A stretch of 64,000 bases of DNA from contig NC_030678.2 of assembly GCF_000004195.4 (NCBI RefSeq), forward strand, positions 153,551,547 through 153,615,546. Reading direction: 5' to 3'. Positions 47,675-57,089 of the stretch are shown piece after piece. The translations under genes were made by a program, and so were the position numbers. Every line of letters begins with the position of its first letter. Within the stretch, counting starts at the first letter, position 1. Source of the DNA: Xenopus tropicalis. Lineage: Eukaryota; Chordata; Amphibia; Anura; Pipidae. The notes below the pieces were generated by a model. That model made no database searches. It saw only the letters and a list, made by a program, of their open reading frames with translations, and was not told the DNA's origin.

Positions 47675-47949
47675 ATAGAAAACTACCATTTTAAGAATTA
47701 ATTGCCGCCGCCTTGGATCATAGGATTCACAGTGCACACAAACAAACCAAGGCACACATACATGCTAGGTTGCATCAGCCAATGAATGGATAGAGTTCTG
47801 CCTTTTACTCCCACACTACTTCCTGTTACAGTTAGAGCTGCATTATTTCCTGTCAGCTGATCTCTGAGGGAGCACACAGCCCATCACTAAATGGCGGCAC
47901 AAGGGAAAGGATGTAAAAGGGCAAAATTTACTGATATATATGTCGGAGT
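47675..47949 (-). mobile_element. T2/Kolobok-like MITE, part 1 (split by the PLE)
   Basis: Reverse complement of most of 22595-23067: aatgaatggatagagttctg, cttttactcccacactactt, tttcctgtcagctgatctct and cccatcactaaatgg. The outer (left) end is missing. It continues at 52848 after about 4.9 kb. Confidence 0.78.
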
Positions 47950-47973
47950 TATATATATATATATATATATATA
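47950..47973. repeat. (AT)n, left border of the PLE
   Basis: Twelve or so AT dinucleotides between the split MITE and the PLE. A matching (AT)n lies at 52811-52842. Confidence 0.9.
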
Positions 47974-48143
47974 ATTGCTCGTAATTCTATAATTGCTCTT
48001 ATCTATATACTCCAATGATCCTCCACTAGGGATATATGATTCTCACCCACAGTGAGTAAGTCGCTCTTGGATCTACAATATATATTCCAGTTTGGCAAGA
48101 TTTTTTAATAGGTCATGATATATATATATATATTGGTTTGTCC

Positions 48144-48180
48144 CTGAGGAAGAGCACAGTTGGTGCTCGAAACGTTGGAT
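48144..48180 (+). ncRNA. hammerhead-ribozyme-like motif, 5' side of the PLE
   Basis: CTGAGGA (48144-48150), extra A, 6-bp perfect stem GAGCAC / GTGCTC with loop agttg, then GAAACGTTGG. Position in the leader agrees with the terminal-repeat hammerheads of Penelope-like elements. Followed by attaaaaaaatttttg and a gcgtgtgcggctc tail ending in TA repeats. Confidence 0.6.
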
Positions 48181-48473
48181 CGTTTTCATTAAAAAAATTT
48201 TTGTTTTCTAACAAAGTCCCTGCGTGTGCGGCTCATTGTCTTGCTATATATATATGCTTAGGGCAAGCACCCTTTTTCTCCTTGCCTATAAGGGAGACTT
48301 TATGGCCTCACCTTGGGCCAACTGCATGCAATTTTTTGAACTTTGTTTTTTGCTTTCGCTTGCTTGAATTTCGGTGACACCTTGGAACTAGAATTACAAG
48401 AGCCTACAACCCGCAGTTCTTCTGGATACACCGTTTGTTCCTTATCCTGCTTTTCCCCACTACACGCTGGCTA

Positions 48474-48581
48474 ATGGAAGGCGGCAGTTCACAACTAACA
48501 TTTGCAGTCGATACCAGCACAGACTTCACTTTCACTCCACAGGACACAGACAAAATTCTGTTTACTGAATCTTGCTCCTAA
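48474..48581 (+). CDS. 35-codon upstream frame, possible true N-terminus of the PLE protein
   Basis: This ATG-started frame (begins MEGGSSQLTF) overlaps the start of the long frame in another phase and stops with TAA at 48579-48581. The long frame has no ATG before codon 348. The simplest reading is that translation began here and a small indel or splice near 48560-48580 separates it from the main frame. It could also be an independent upstream ORF. Confidence 0.4.
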   Translation: MEGGSSQLTFAVDTSTDFTFTPQDTDKILFTESCS

Positions 48582-51495
48582 CAAACCCGACATCGACATA
48601 TACCATGAGCTGCTAAATTTGAAGAAAAAGGAAATAGACCTTCAGCTACACGGTATCTATCTCTCTAACTATCATAGACAAAGACTTATCCCACGGGGGT
48701 TTAGGATCAGTAATATCCCTACTATAGGTCGCAGTAACCCGGAATTCTGCAGTAAGTGGTGTGGAATATTGAACCACTGCTCATTTGACCTCTTACTTTT
48801 AGTAGTGGAACAAGTTGGAAAGGATCTGATATCCATACGGGCAGACATCAATGCACTAGAGCTCCAACACCTAGAATCCCTCAGGGCAGACACTACATCA
48901 GACTGGATACATAAAATTCAGACGAATATAGATAAGTATAAACTAGACTTAACTAACTTTAAACAGAAAAAATTACATAAAGTGGCAGATGACTGTAAAC
49001 ACAAGAGGGTGTACGGGTGGCTATTGGGCCTAAGACCAGGTGACCAAGGTAGGAGACCGATTAGACGTAAAAGACTTCCCAGATCCTTGGCAACTGTTGA
49101 CAGCTCAGACCAGTCCACTGACTCGGACACTGTGAACACTGACAATCCTGGCAACAGACCTTTTTTAGGGGTAACCACAAGATCAAGGAAAAGAAGTAGG
49201 AGACCCACCAGGAGAGGGGGCCACAAACATAAGGGGCAAACCACCAAGGGGGAAGAAAACATAGTGTTTAATCTGAGCAGACATCTCCTTACACCGGGGG
49301 AGACCTCATTGCTTTGCAAGGGTCTCTCCTTTGTACCTAGTACTATTCCTAATACATTTGACACCCTAGTAGACATTTACAAGTTTCAGAGGAAGCTCAG
49401 GCTAAAAGAACACTTTAGAGACACACCTAGGGACACACAGCCCCCCTTCAGGGCCAAAAGCCATTTTGAACCTCCAAACACCCCAGCGGCAGTGCGTACG
49501 TTTGGTAAAGTTCTTAACCTAGAGGCCAAAGCTACTGCTAAAATGGCACGATCTCATCCTAATCTCTCAATAGTGGAACGCCAAGCTATTAAAACCCTAC
49601 AAGGGGACCCAAATCTGGTAATCAGGCCCGCAGATAAGGGTGGGTCGATTGTACTTTTGGACTATGGCTACTACAGAGATGAATTATTAGGACAACTTAG
49701 AGACTCTGCCACCTACAAACTCCTCCCGGGGGACCCTACCATCAGGTTCAAAAGAGAATTGGACTCCCTTATCTCTTCAGCCCTCTATGCAGGATGGGTT
49801 GACCAGGATACTGCCCAATACATGAACACTGAATACCCACGCATACCTATAATCTACACGTTACCAAAGATACATAAATCCCTCTCAGCACCCCCAGGCC
49901 GACCCATCATCTCGGCAATGGGCTCTCTATACCAACCTATTGCCACGTACATCGACTCTTTTTTGCAACCCCTAGTCAAATCCATGCAGTCATACACCAG
50001 GGATTCTACACATGTGATACAGAGGCTCAAGGACCTTAGTGACATCCCTGATAACAGTCTCCTAGTCACCATGGATGTAAAGAGCCTGTATACAGTAATA
50101 CCCCACGATCAAGGGATATGGGCAACCCGTAAAGCTTTGTTAAATAATCCCCCTTTGAACACACCTATTGAGTTCCTGCTACAACTTCTGGAACTAACTT
50201 TGACTAGAAACTACTTTCGTTTTGAAAGCTCCTTCTACCTCCAGGTGTCAGGCACCGCGATGGGCAGTGCCCTGGCACCTTCCTATGCCAATCTGTACAT
50301 GCACCAATTTGAGGAGACACATATCCTCCCCCTATTGGGTAACTCTATCCTCACCTACTTTCGCTATATTGATGATATCTTCCTCATTTGGAATGGGGAC
50401 TTGGATAGCCTACTACAATTCCATCTGGAACTAAATTCTCTAGATAACCCCATTAAACTCACTCTGAATTATCATGAGGATAATGTCGATTTCCTTGATT
50501 TAAACATTCATAAGACTGAATCAGGACTGGGGACGAGACTTTTCCGGAAATCCACCGACCGTAATTCCATATTACACGCCTCGAGCCACCATCCCCCTGC
50601 CACTATCAGGGGTATCCCCTATTCCCAATTTTTGCGGGTCATTAGAAATAATAGCTCACCCAATACAGCTAAAATTCAACTTGAGGAAATGTACAATAGA
50701 TTCCTGGAAAGAGGCTACACGGATACCCAGCTACAACCGCAGCTGCAAAGGGCACTTTTACATACTCAGGATGAGCTTATTTTCAAGAAAAAAACGGAGG
50801 AGAAAAAACCCACCCCCCTGATTTTCACTACCACATATAATGCTACATCATCTTTTCTATCCAAGAGCATTCGTAAAAATTGGTCAATGATTAACCAAGA
50901 TGAGACTTTATCACTGCACCTCTCCAACCAGCCGATGCTGGGATATAGAAGAAGCAGTAGCTTGAGGGATTTACTAGTCAAGACTGACTTCAAGGGACCC
51001 CCAAAACCCCAGATGGACTGGCTGTCCCAACAAAAGAAACTGGGCTGCTATAAGTGTCCTGACTGTACCACATGCAGATGCCTACTTACTGGCCCTAACT
51101 TTCCTCACCCCCTTACTGGCAAAAGACTTAGAATAAACTACAGACTTACCTGCACCTCTACTTACATTATCTACATTATTACCTGCCCATGTGGTATGTA
51201 CTACGTGGGGAAAACCATTACCACTCTACGTGACCGCATTGCAAACCATCGCTCTGCAGTAAGCAGGGCACTAAAAGAAGGCAAGGCAGACCAACCGGTC
51301 GCAAGGCACTTCCTAAATATGAGGCATCCTTTACCCACCTTCAGATGCATGGCCATAGACTTCCAGCCCCCTCTATCCAGAGGGGGAAACCGGGATCTTG
51401 CTCTACTACAAAGGGAATCCAGGTGGATTCACAGATTGGATTGTATAGCCCCGAAGGGTCTTAATGAAACATTACCACTGGGATGTTTTATCTGA
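48502..51495 (+). CDS. Penelope-like element protein: reverse transcriptase plus GIY-YIG endonuclease
   Basis: A 997-codon open frame drives retrotransposition: RT copies the RNA at a nick made by the endonuclease. Residues 1-345 form an N-terminal region with RLIPRGFR (61-68) and an Arg/Lys-rich stretch (~180-245). RT landmarks: RPADKGG (375-381, the DKG motif typical of this class), LPKIHK (454-459), GRPIIS (466-471), DVKSLYT with catalytic Asp525, GTAMGSALAP (584-593), and RYIDDIF with Asp624/625. C-terminal part: Cys cluster 849-860 (CYKCPDCTTCRC), IIY (889-891), CPCG, YVGKT (901-905), LRDR and His916, the GIY-YIG pattern of Penelope, Poseidon and Neptune elements. No internal stop, so the copy is fairly young. 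The frame opens with TTG at 48502 and has no ATG until codon 348, so its true start is unsettled (see 48474). Clade not resolved; Neptune or Poseidon are guesses. Confidence 0.93.
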   Translation: MQSIPAQTSLSLHRTQTKFCLLNLAPNKPDIDIYHELLNLKKKEIDLQLHGIYLSNYHRQRLIPRGFRISNIPTIGRSNPEFCSKWCGILNHCSFDLLLLVVEQVGKDLISIRADINALELQHLESLRADTTSDWIHKIQTNIDKYKLDLTNFKQKKLHKVADDCKHKRVYGWLLGLRPGDQGRRPIRRKRLPRSLATVDSSDQSTDSDTVNTDNPGNRPFLGVTTRSRKRSRRPTRRGGHKHKGQTTKGEENIVFNLSRHLLTPGETSLLCKGLSFVPSTIPNTFDTLVDIYKFQRKLRLKEHFRDTPRDTQPPFRAKSHFEPPNTPAAVRTFGKVLNLEAKATAKMARSHPNLSIVERQAIKTLQGDPNLVIRPADKGGSIVLLDYGYYRDELLGQLRDSATYKLLPGDPTIRFKRELDSLISSALYAGWVDQDTAQYMNTEYPRIPIIYTLPKIHKSLSAPPGRPIISAMGSLYQPIATYIDSFLQPLVKSMQSYTRDSTHVIQRLKDLSDIPDNSLLVTMDVKSLYTVIPHDQGIWATRKALLNNPPLNTPIEFLLQLLELTLTRNYFRFESSFYLQVSGTAMGSALAPSYANLYMHQFEETHILPLLGNSILTYFRYIDDIFLIWNGDLDSLLQFHLELNSLDNPIKLTLNYHEDNVDFLDLNIHKTESGLGTRLFRKSTDRNSILHASSHHPPATIRGIPYSQFLRVIRNNSSPNTAKIQLEEMYNRFLERGYTDTQLQPQLQRALLHTQDELIFKKKTEEKKPTPLIFTTTYNATSSFLSKSIRKNWSMINQDETLSLHLSNQPMLGYRRSSSLRDLLVKTDFKGPPKPQMDWLSQQKKLGCYKCPDCTTCRCLLTGPNFPHPLTGKRLRINYRLTCTSTYIIYIITCPCGMYYVGKTITTLRDRIANHRSAVSRALKEGKADQPVARHFLNMRHPLPTFRCMAIDFQPPLSRGGNRDLALLQRESRWIHRLDCIAPKGLNETLPLGCFI

Positions 51496-52685
51496 ACATA
51501 CCCTGCTGACCCTAGCTAGCTTGTGACTTTATGTGGACTGTAACTTTAATGTAACTACTTTTGCTCTAGTGATTGACTATGTCTCTTTATGCAACAGTTT
51601 TGACTCTGCCCTTGAACTACTCAAGATTGCTACATTGTATGGAGCAAATGTTACGATTTCTCTGCCCTATCATGCCTTTAGATCATTGATGTATGAACTA
51701 TGTATCAGTTCTCCCTTCTCTTTCTCCTGTCTGCCTCTCCTTTACATCTAAATATCCTTGAACTGCGCTCTAACTGTCAAAATCACATTGACACTATATT
51801 CTTTGATTTTTAATTTTTTATTTGTTATACTGGATCTATCTATATTCTTATAACCTTTTGATATATTTCCATTCACGTTCAAGGTGTGTGTACTGCAAAA
51901 ATCCTCTGATCTCTCGTTACGTGGTCCGTTGGGGAACAGCCGTTTCTTCATTATTAGTACCTCGTGCGTACGAGGCCCTATGCCAAGACAGTAACCCGAC
52001 ATTGGGTATACCCCGCGGGGGGTATACAGATTCACGAGATGCGCACCTTTCTGCTTAGTACCCCGCGTGGGGGAGCAATTCAGCCAGGCTTGTATATATG
52101 GTTTTAAAAAATAGGCGGCTATTTCCCTTCTGAAGTACCCCATCAAAAGGACTTGGTTTGGGCTACCGTTACTCGGTTATTCACCGAGTGACCGGATCCC
52201 CCGCTGTCCCCGCACTGAGCGCAATGAACAGCGCTATACCCTGGGGTATCCTACTACGTGCTGCGACCAGGAGGGGGAGTATGTCCGTGTCATACCACGG
52301 CGTCTCCACCCGCCTCATCAGCATAGCAACGCCTTATTACGGCGTTTCTACTGGCCGTACTTTCATAGCAACGCCCGGCTCCTCGTTCTGCCATCTCTGT
52401 GTACCCACTACTATTTCCTGTCCCATAAGGAGCGTCTAGCTGTCTGGCACTCCCTGGCAAGATCGGCTGTAAGTACCTCTCTGACTCTCTGCGGCAGTGT
52501 GACAACTGAGACAGAGTGACACTATAAACACACACACACCTCTCTCTGTCACGTTGTTTGTCTATACTAACCCCTTGATATGTTTCGGTTGTTCACGTTG
52601 TTTACTCCTGGTTGCTTAGCAACGTTATCTTTGGCGCCATTTTCTCCTTAAAAACGCCGCTTTGTATGTTCTCATTCTGTATTCC
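51496..52685 (+). other. 3' untranslated region of the PLE
   Basis: No convincing gene. Frames of 70-130 codons on either strand lack domains. Contains CG-rich parts (gtcataccacggcgtctcc and ttattacggcgtttctactg form a short direct repeat) and a palindrome near 52005. Confidence 0.55.
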
Positions 52686-52723
52686 CTGACGAAAGTCCCA
52701 AGTGCGGACTGAAACGTTGGTAT
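52686..52723 (+). ncRNA. hammerhead-ribozyme-like motif, 3' side of the PLE
   Basis: CTGACGA (52686-52692), stem AGTCC / GGACT with loop caagtgc, GAAACGTTGGTA. Helix III would be two pairs (AC/GT) closed by gttg, with the cleavage base A after GT. This is the best match in the window to the minimal hammerheads of Penelope-like elements. Flanking helix I is weak. Confidence 0.6.
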
Positions 52724-52810
52724 TAAAGCTTCACCGTTTGCATCATAATTGCTTTGATGGTTTGATTTGACTCCGTGTGAAAATCCTATGAGTGCTGACA
52801 CTTTGTTGAT

Positions 52811-52842
52811 TTATATATATATATATATATATGTATATATAA
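52811..52842. repeat. (AT)n, right border of the PLE
   Basis: ttatatatatatatatat followed by gtatatata, then the MITE resumes. Counterpart of 47950-47973. Confidence 0.9.
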
Positions 52843-52847
52843 TCTGT

Positions 52848-52886
52848 TGGTTAAGTATTCACTCTGGGGATATAGTTTTCCTTTAA
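52848..52886 (-). mobile_element. T2/Kolobok-like MITE, part 2
   Basis: gttggttaagtattcac and ggggatatagttttcctttaa equal the reversed left end of 22595-23067 (atttgttaagtattcat then tatatagattttctttaa). Together with 47675-47949 it shows a MITE cut by the PLE, with ~50 bp of its middle lost or replaced by AT repeats. Confidence 0.75.
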
Positions 52887-53055
52887 GTTCACCAATCATG
52901 AGATACCAGAAAGTAGTGCTGATCCCCTTCAGTAAAACCCTCTCATGAATTAAAGGAATATTGCCATTGGAAAAAAAGGTTTTTTTTTCAAAACACATGA
53001 GTTAATAGAACTTCTCCAGCAGAATCCTGCTACCGGACATGAGCTTTAGCCTCTT
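52887..53055. other. short unannotated gap
   Basis: A7 and T9 runs near 52970-52990. No gene. Confidence 0.35.
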
Positions 53056-53060
53056 TAGCC

Positions 53061-53470
53061 TTAAGGTGGCAGTTTGGGAGTATGAATATTATGTTCCAGT
53101 TCCCAGGAATTTTCATAAGTTCCATACCCTTTCCATTTAACCCAGTTTTGATGTTACTTACCCCATGGGTGTGATGTTTGAATCTTTAAATCTAGCACAT
53201 GTCACAGAATCCAACATATTTATCAAAGTCAGAAGATATATTTGGCCAACTAAAAAACCTTTGAGCCAGGATTAAAGTTATTTTTTTAAACTCCAGGGTG
53301 ACCAGCTTGGAATCATGTACAGAATGCAGCATTTCTAGCCAAAGACTTTCAGGAACAAATATTTTGTCTTTAAAAAAGAGTCTGTCCCTATGGGTCAAGT
53401 TGACCCCAGGAAGAATGTTTGGATCACATGCAAAGGCTTGTTTCATTCGCTCAATGAGTGAATGTTGCAT
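53061..53470 (-). pseudogene. Ty3/Gypsy chromovirus-type integrase relic with internal deletion
   Basis: On the minus strand, 53470 to ~53192 reads as an integrase N-terminal zinc-binding domain: LTHRDRLFFKDKIFVPES, then LHSVHDSKLV, FFSWPNISSDFDKYV and a closing CDMC. The second His of the usual HHCC set (GHFG in relatives) is lost. A one-step frame change at the last Cys leads into ARFKDSNITPMG, which fits the normal continuation. Then, where ~200 residues of catalytic core should be, the sequence jumps to KWKGYGTYENSWELE ... HTPKL (53138-53061), the end of a chromodomain. So it is a dead, internally deleted copy of a chromodomain-bearing LTR retrotransposon. No LTRs were identified. Confidence 0.8.
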
Positions 53471-53880
53471 TAGTCAAAAAAAAATGTGTGGCTGAAGGAT
53501 GGTCTCTGATCAGAACCAAGACTTCCTGAGCTAGTAGGGAAATTAACCCCACGGGTCCCTTACACTAGTTTCACCAGATGCACAATTGAGCCTCAAATGT
53601 ATTTGATGTTTGAAAGATCTAATATCATATTAATTATTCTTGTTCAGTACATCTGTTTTCATTGTGAACTTCTGTCATGGTACCGGAAAGTCTGTTAATA
53701 TCATTGTTTAAAATACATCTATTTATAATACAGAGCCATGAATATCTTGAAAATTAAATCCTTATAAACAGTGCTTGGTGATGTCAACAGTTATAATTTG
53801 ATGCTTGATGATGTAATTTCTATCACGTGACTCACTGAAACGTGTGTATAATAATAAATAAAGTACCCCCTTTTGTAAAA
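53471..53880. other. unannotated; possible weak PLE scrap
   Basis: cactgaaacgtgtgtataat and aataaataaagtaccccc near 53846-53874 resemble the end of a PLE module (GAAACG then AATAAA), but no stem II is evident. Upstream part may be further Gypsy debris. Confidence 0.35.
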
Positions 53881-53881
53881 T

Positions 53882-53992
53882 ATGAGGATATTGGAAGTCA
53901 CTTTGGAGTTCCATGACCATGTAAAAGGACTCGGCCTTTGGGCTTATGCTACATAGTCATGGAACTCCTCAGTGACTAATAATATCCTAATA
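53882..53992. repeat. foldback hairpin of about 110 bp
   Basis: Left arm ggagttccatgaccatgta (53905-53923) pairs with tacatagtcatggaactcc (53950-53968). The pairing extends outward through agtcact/agtgact and aggatatt/aatatcct. About 42 bp per arm, roughly 85 percent complementary, loop ~26 nt. Likely a small MITE. Confidence 0.75.
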
Positions 53993-54660
53993 TGTATTAT
54001 ATATAGTATGGTCTATTTACACAGCTAGGATACAGAACGTCTCTCTGATATGCACCAAAAGGAGCAGGTTTAAATGAAGCACCAAATACTTAATACAGAA
54101 TACTCCCCTTTTTAACACAAGCCTATTGCTTTAATTAAGAAATATCTATGGTTTCTATTATTTCTGGCATTAAACAAGAACATGAAGTCAGTTTCACGTA
54201 TGTACTTCCTGTCACTTCCTGATACCCAAGACCTTCACAGGAGCTGATAAAACAAATTACCAGTCAACTGAGAAGCCCCTGATAATTAGCTGCTCAACGA
54301 CTGCTGCTTAGAGAATGGAAGGGGTTGTTTGTTCAACGTAAATAGGGGGCTCTGAACAAATTCCCCAGTTTATTAAGGAAGGGGGGGTTGGTTTAGTAGA
54401 ATAAACCAACTTTCAAATTAGTACTTTATAATGGCAAAACATAGTAAAATATGGATTTTTTTTAATTAAAGCAATAGGTAGAATGTAACTTTAACAAAAG
54501 TCCTGTTTCTTGTGTTAATTTTTAGCAAATGTGTTTTAGGTGCATACTGTCTGTTTAATCCATAAACAACAAAGGAAAAATATATGAATGCCAATAAGTT
54601 TTAGTACTTTAATAAAAGGGCAAGAGACAGGACATACTAAACCATGCCTTACTATATCTA
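53993..54660. other. unannotated stretch
   Basis: Nothing recognised. G7 run near 54381. Confidence 0.35.
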
Positions 54661-54665
54661 GTCTA

Positions 54666-54720
54666 TGATTAAGTGCCCCTAGGGCATGAAACTTGTAGGG
54701 TCGACGGAGATTTTTTAATG
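54666..54720 (+). ncRNA. decayed hammerhead-like motif (PLE remnant)
   Basis: atgattaa in place of CTGANGA, then a 6-bp stem GTGCCC / GGGCAT with loop cta, then GAAAC (54688-54692), ttgtagggtc and a T-rich stretch. The stem is intact while the 5' core is mutated. Confidence 0.45.
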
Positions 54721-55480
54721 TAACTGTTTTTACTTTTCAATTTTGTGACCCCTGTGGAGATTCCTGAGTGCCTCTATGCCCATTGTGGTTGTTGTTTTCT
54801 GCATTATGCACTCTATGCTGAGGGTCTGGGGTTGGTGCACCTGGACCACCTCTTCTAGTGATTTGGTTACTGTTGGTCCTTTTGTGCCTTTATTTTTCAT
54901 TTTGCATTTTACTACTGTATATTTTTGCCATTGCAGTTCACTTTGCAGGGAGATGTCCATCTTTCAGACAAACTGGAGCAGCCAGGCACTTGCACCAATA
55001 GGAGACCTTGCAGACCATGTTATTTTTTAGAAATTACACTATTTTCAAGATCAAGGAGAAACTATATTTATAAAATGCTCACATTCTGCATAAGTTAGGG
55101 GTTCAATCACTCACTTACATATTTTCTTACTGTGCTCCATACTTAGTAAGTCTTTCCTTGTTTAAACCCTACTCATTTACACCAAAGAATTTAAAAGTAT
55201 CTAATCCATAAATCCGAGCATGGTTGGATATTAATGAAGACTTGGGGAGGCTTAGCATCTCTAGACCAACACCAATGACTTTCCTACAACAAACAGGATG
55301 GAGATATTATACATGAACTTGGCACAGAATTTCTATAGACTGTGGAAAGACTAGCAAATCCCAAGTAATGAAAGATATAGGTTACAAGTGATCTGTACTG
55401 TGTTCATGGCTGATGCTAAACCGCTGCAGGGCCTATGGAGTATGGGAGATCACAAGGAGAAGTTACAAAAGCAATGTGTG
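54721..55480. other. unannotated stretch
   Basis: Overlapping 76-84 codon frames on both strands at 54730-55030, no domain. Nothing else. Confidence 0.35.
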
Positions 55481-55484
55481 ATTT

Positions 55485-55850
55485 TTCTCTGTATTTAATC
55501 TTCTGTATCTTTATTCAAGGCCATCAACAACATTGTCAAAGACTTTCCCTCGTTGCTGTTTTGGATCCATTCTGACTTCCAGTTTGCTGCCAAATGCTAT
55601 ATCTCCCAGGAGCCAGCTTTGTGTTTAATCGCTTTGGGTACAAAGATAAACTCCTCCAATTTAATTTTATGGCTATCATTTAATTGTCAGTGACATACTG
55701 TGAAGAAAATAGATCTCTTCATCTTGCTAGGCCTTTACTTGGGAGATGTTTGCTAAGACCCTGTCTTAGGCATTAGGTCTGTTTGCTGTCATGTGTATGA
55801 TTAATGTCCTTTTTGTTACTCCAGCCTGGGCCAAATTACTGAAACATTTT
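55485..55850. other. candidate conserved non-coding element or cryptic exon
   Basis: After a pyrimidine-rich stretch ending ttattcaag (55520) the sequence stays open for 52 codons, starting AINNIVKDFPSLLFWIH and stopping before a donor is seen. The DNA texture (aattttatggctatcattta, ttgtcagtgacatac, ccaatttaatttta) looks more like a homeodomain-motif-rich regulatory element than an exon. No homology search was possible. Confidence 0.25.
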
Positions 55851-56417
55851 ACAAGTTTCTCGTGAAGTTTTGCTATGAAACTACTTGTATGTCAGTCATA
55901 TCGTCTTACCAAAAGCTGCTGACCAGTCAAATAGCACTTTGTTGTGCTTAATCCCATTGGAAATTACACAACTATTGAAAAGGAATCACTGTGATTATAT
56001 AGTCTTGTATATAAAAATTGTTTGTGCCAAAAAAAAAAAAAAAAGTCTTATGAATAACAAAGCCAGGAAAATCTCTCTTCAAGATATGCTAAAATGAATA
56101 TGATCCCTACAGACATTAATATTTGTTGAAGCTCAAATACCCAATACTGCAGGAGTCTCTGTAAGCTTTCATAAAGAGGGGAGGGGGAATATATTCTCAT
56201 TAAAATGTACTATTCCTCAGGCTCAAGCCAGGAGGATTTGAAGTTATATCTGTTAATGCAGAAAGCATTCCCTACTGGCATAAACATTAAATTATATAGG
56301 ATTTGGGTGACTACTGTTGATTTAGCATCTAGGGCAACCTCTGAAAGGCAAAGTAAGCATTTGAACCTACTTTTGAATATATCAGTAAGAAACCAAAGAG
56401 AGACACGTAGAACAAGC
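55851..56417. other. unannotated stretch
   Basis: A16 run at ~56029. Chance frames. Confidence 0.35.
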
Positions 56418-56421
56418 TTAA

Positions 56422-56776
56422 AGCTGGTCATACTCATTCAGATTTTAGTCTTTTTTAGACAAACGTTCGGATATTGATTGTACGTTTAAATGCAACAATC
56501 TAAAACTAACATTCAGGATAAAGCTCTGAAAATAACAAATCGGAGGATGTTCTAAACATTAATAAGTTGGCAAGAGCGACTCCCTGGCAATGCATTATAG
56601 GTCCCACGAGGATATAACCAGATACACAATACACCCGCAGATTTTATCTTTATCCAACCAAAATTTTCTAACCTGCCCTATCAATAAAATTATTGGGCCG
56701 ATGATTCTGAGCCCTCACACCGTCCTAAAATCCTATTAAACCTAGTTTTGATTTTATTGGTGTGTGTGTGGCCAGC
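56422..56776. mobile_element. MITE with AGCTGGTCATAC / GTGTGGCCAGC ends
   Basis: TTAA at 56418-56421 precedes agctggtcatactcattcag. The right end is ggtgtgtgtgtggccagc, the degraded complement. No clean TTAA on the right. Same end type as 36615 and 10191. Confidence 0.6.
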
Positions 56777-57085
56777 GTAACTTTTCTTCCTTCTATCAAT
56801 TCCAAACCAAAGATAGTGGAACACAATGGCCTACAAATGTTTGGAAGAGTAGACAGAACAATGGGATCAATCCTATACACTGGGTTATGTTTAGAACTCC
56901 TGGAAAAACATTCACTGTCCATTGCCTTTAATTTCATTTTAGGGCTACCACTTTTAAAGATTTGTAACCCCCAAAAAAAGGATTCAGTGATAATTTCAAG
57001 TTCGACTAGATAGGTCTAATGCGCCCAGCCTTCCAGACCTCATGCATCAAACCCCCAGCAATAGAGCTGCACTCTCAGCCAATGT
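56777..57085. other. unannotated stretch
   Basis: Nothing recognised. Confidence 0.35.
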
Positions 57086-57089
57086 CCAA

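Larger units (their letters stand above)
47974..52810 (+). mobile_element. Penelope-like retroelement, about 4.8 kb
   Basis: The order is (AT)n, a ~145-bp leader, a second TA run at 48119-48133, a hammerhead-like motif at 48144, another TA run at 48244-48255, a ~220-bp leader, the RT-endonuclease frame 48502-51495, a ~1.2-kb 3' region, a second hammerhead-like motif at 52686, and (AT)n. The two motif-bearing ends share layout but little sequence. So either the 5' one is from another family, or these are not true paired pseudo-LTRs. The 3' region is GC-richer with a palindrome gtataccccgcggggggtat near 52005. The element sits inside a T2-like MITE and is therefore younger than it. Confidence 0.82.

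Noticed and set aside
47974..48256. 5' and 3' ends of the PLE as a matching pair of pseudo-LTRs
   Set aside because: They share motif order but not sequence, so a paired repeat could not be supported.
48672..50993. Minus-strand frames of 70-152 codons under the PLE gene
   Set aside because: Shadows of the RT-endonuclease frame.
53840..53875. Seventh hammerhead-like site (ctgaaacgtgtg then aataaataaag)
   Set aside because: No convincing stem II or CUGANGA box could be drawn.
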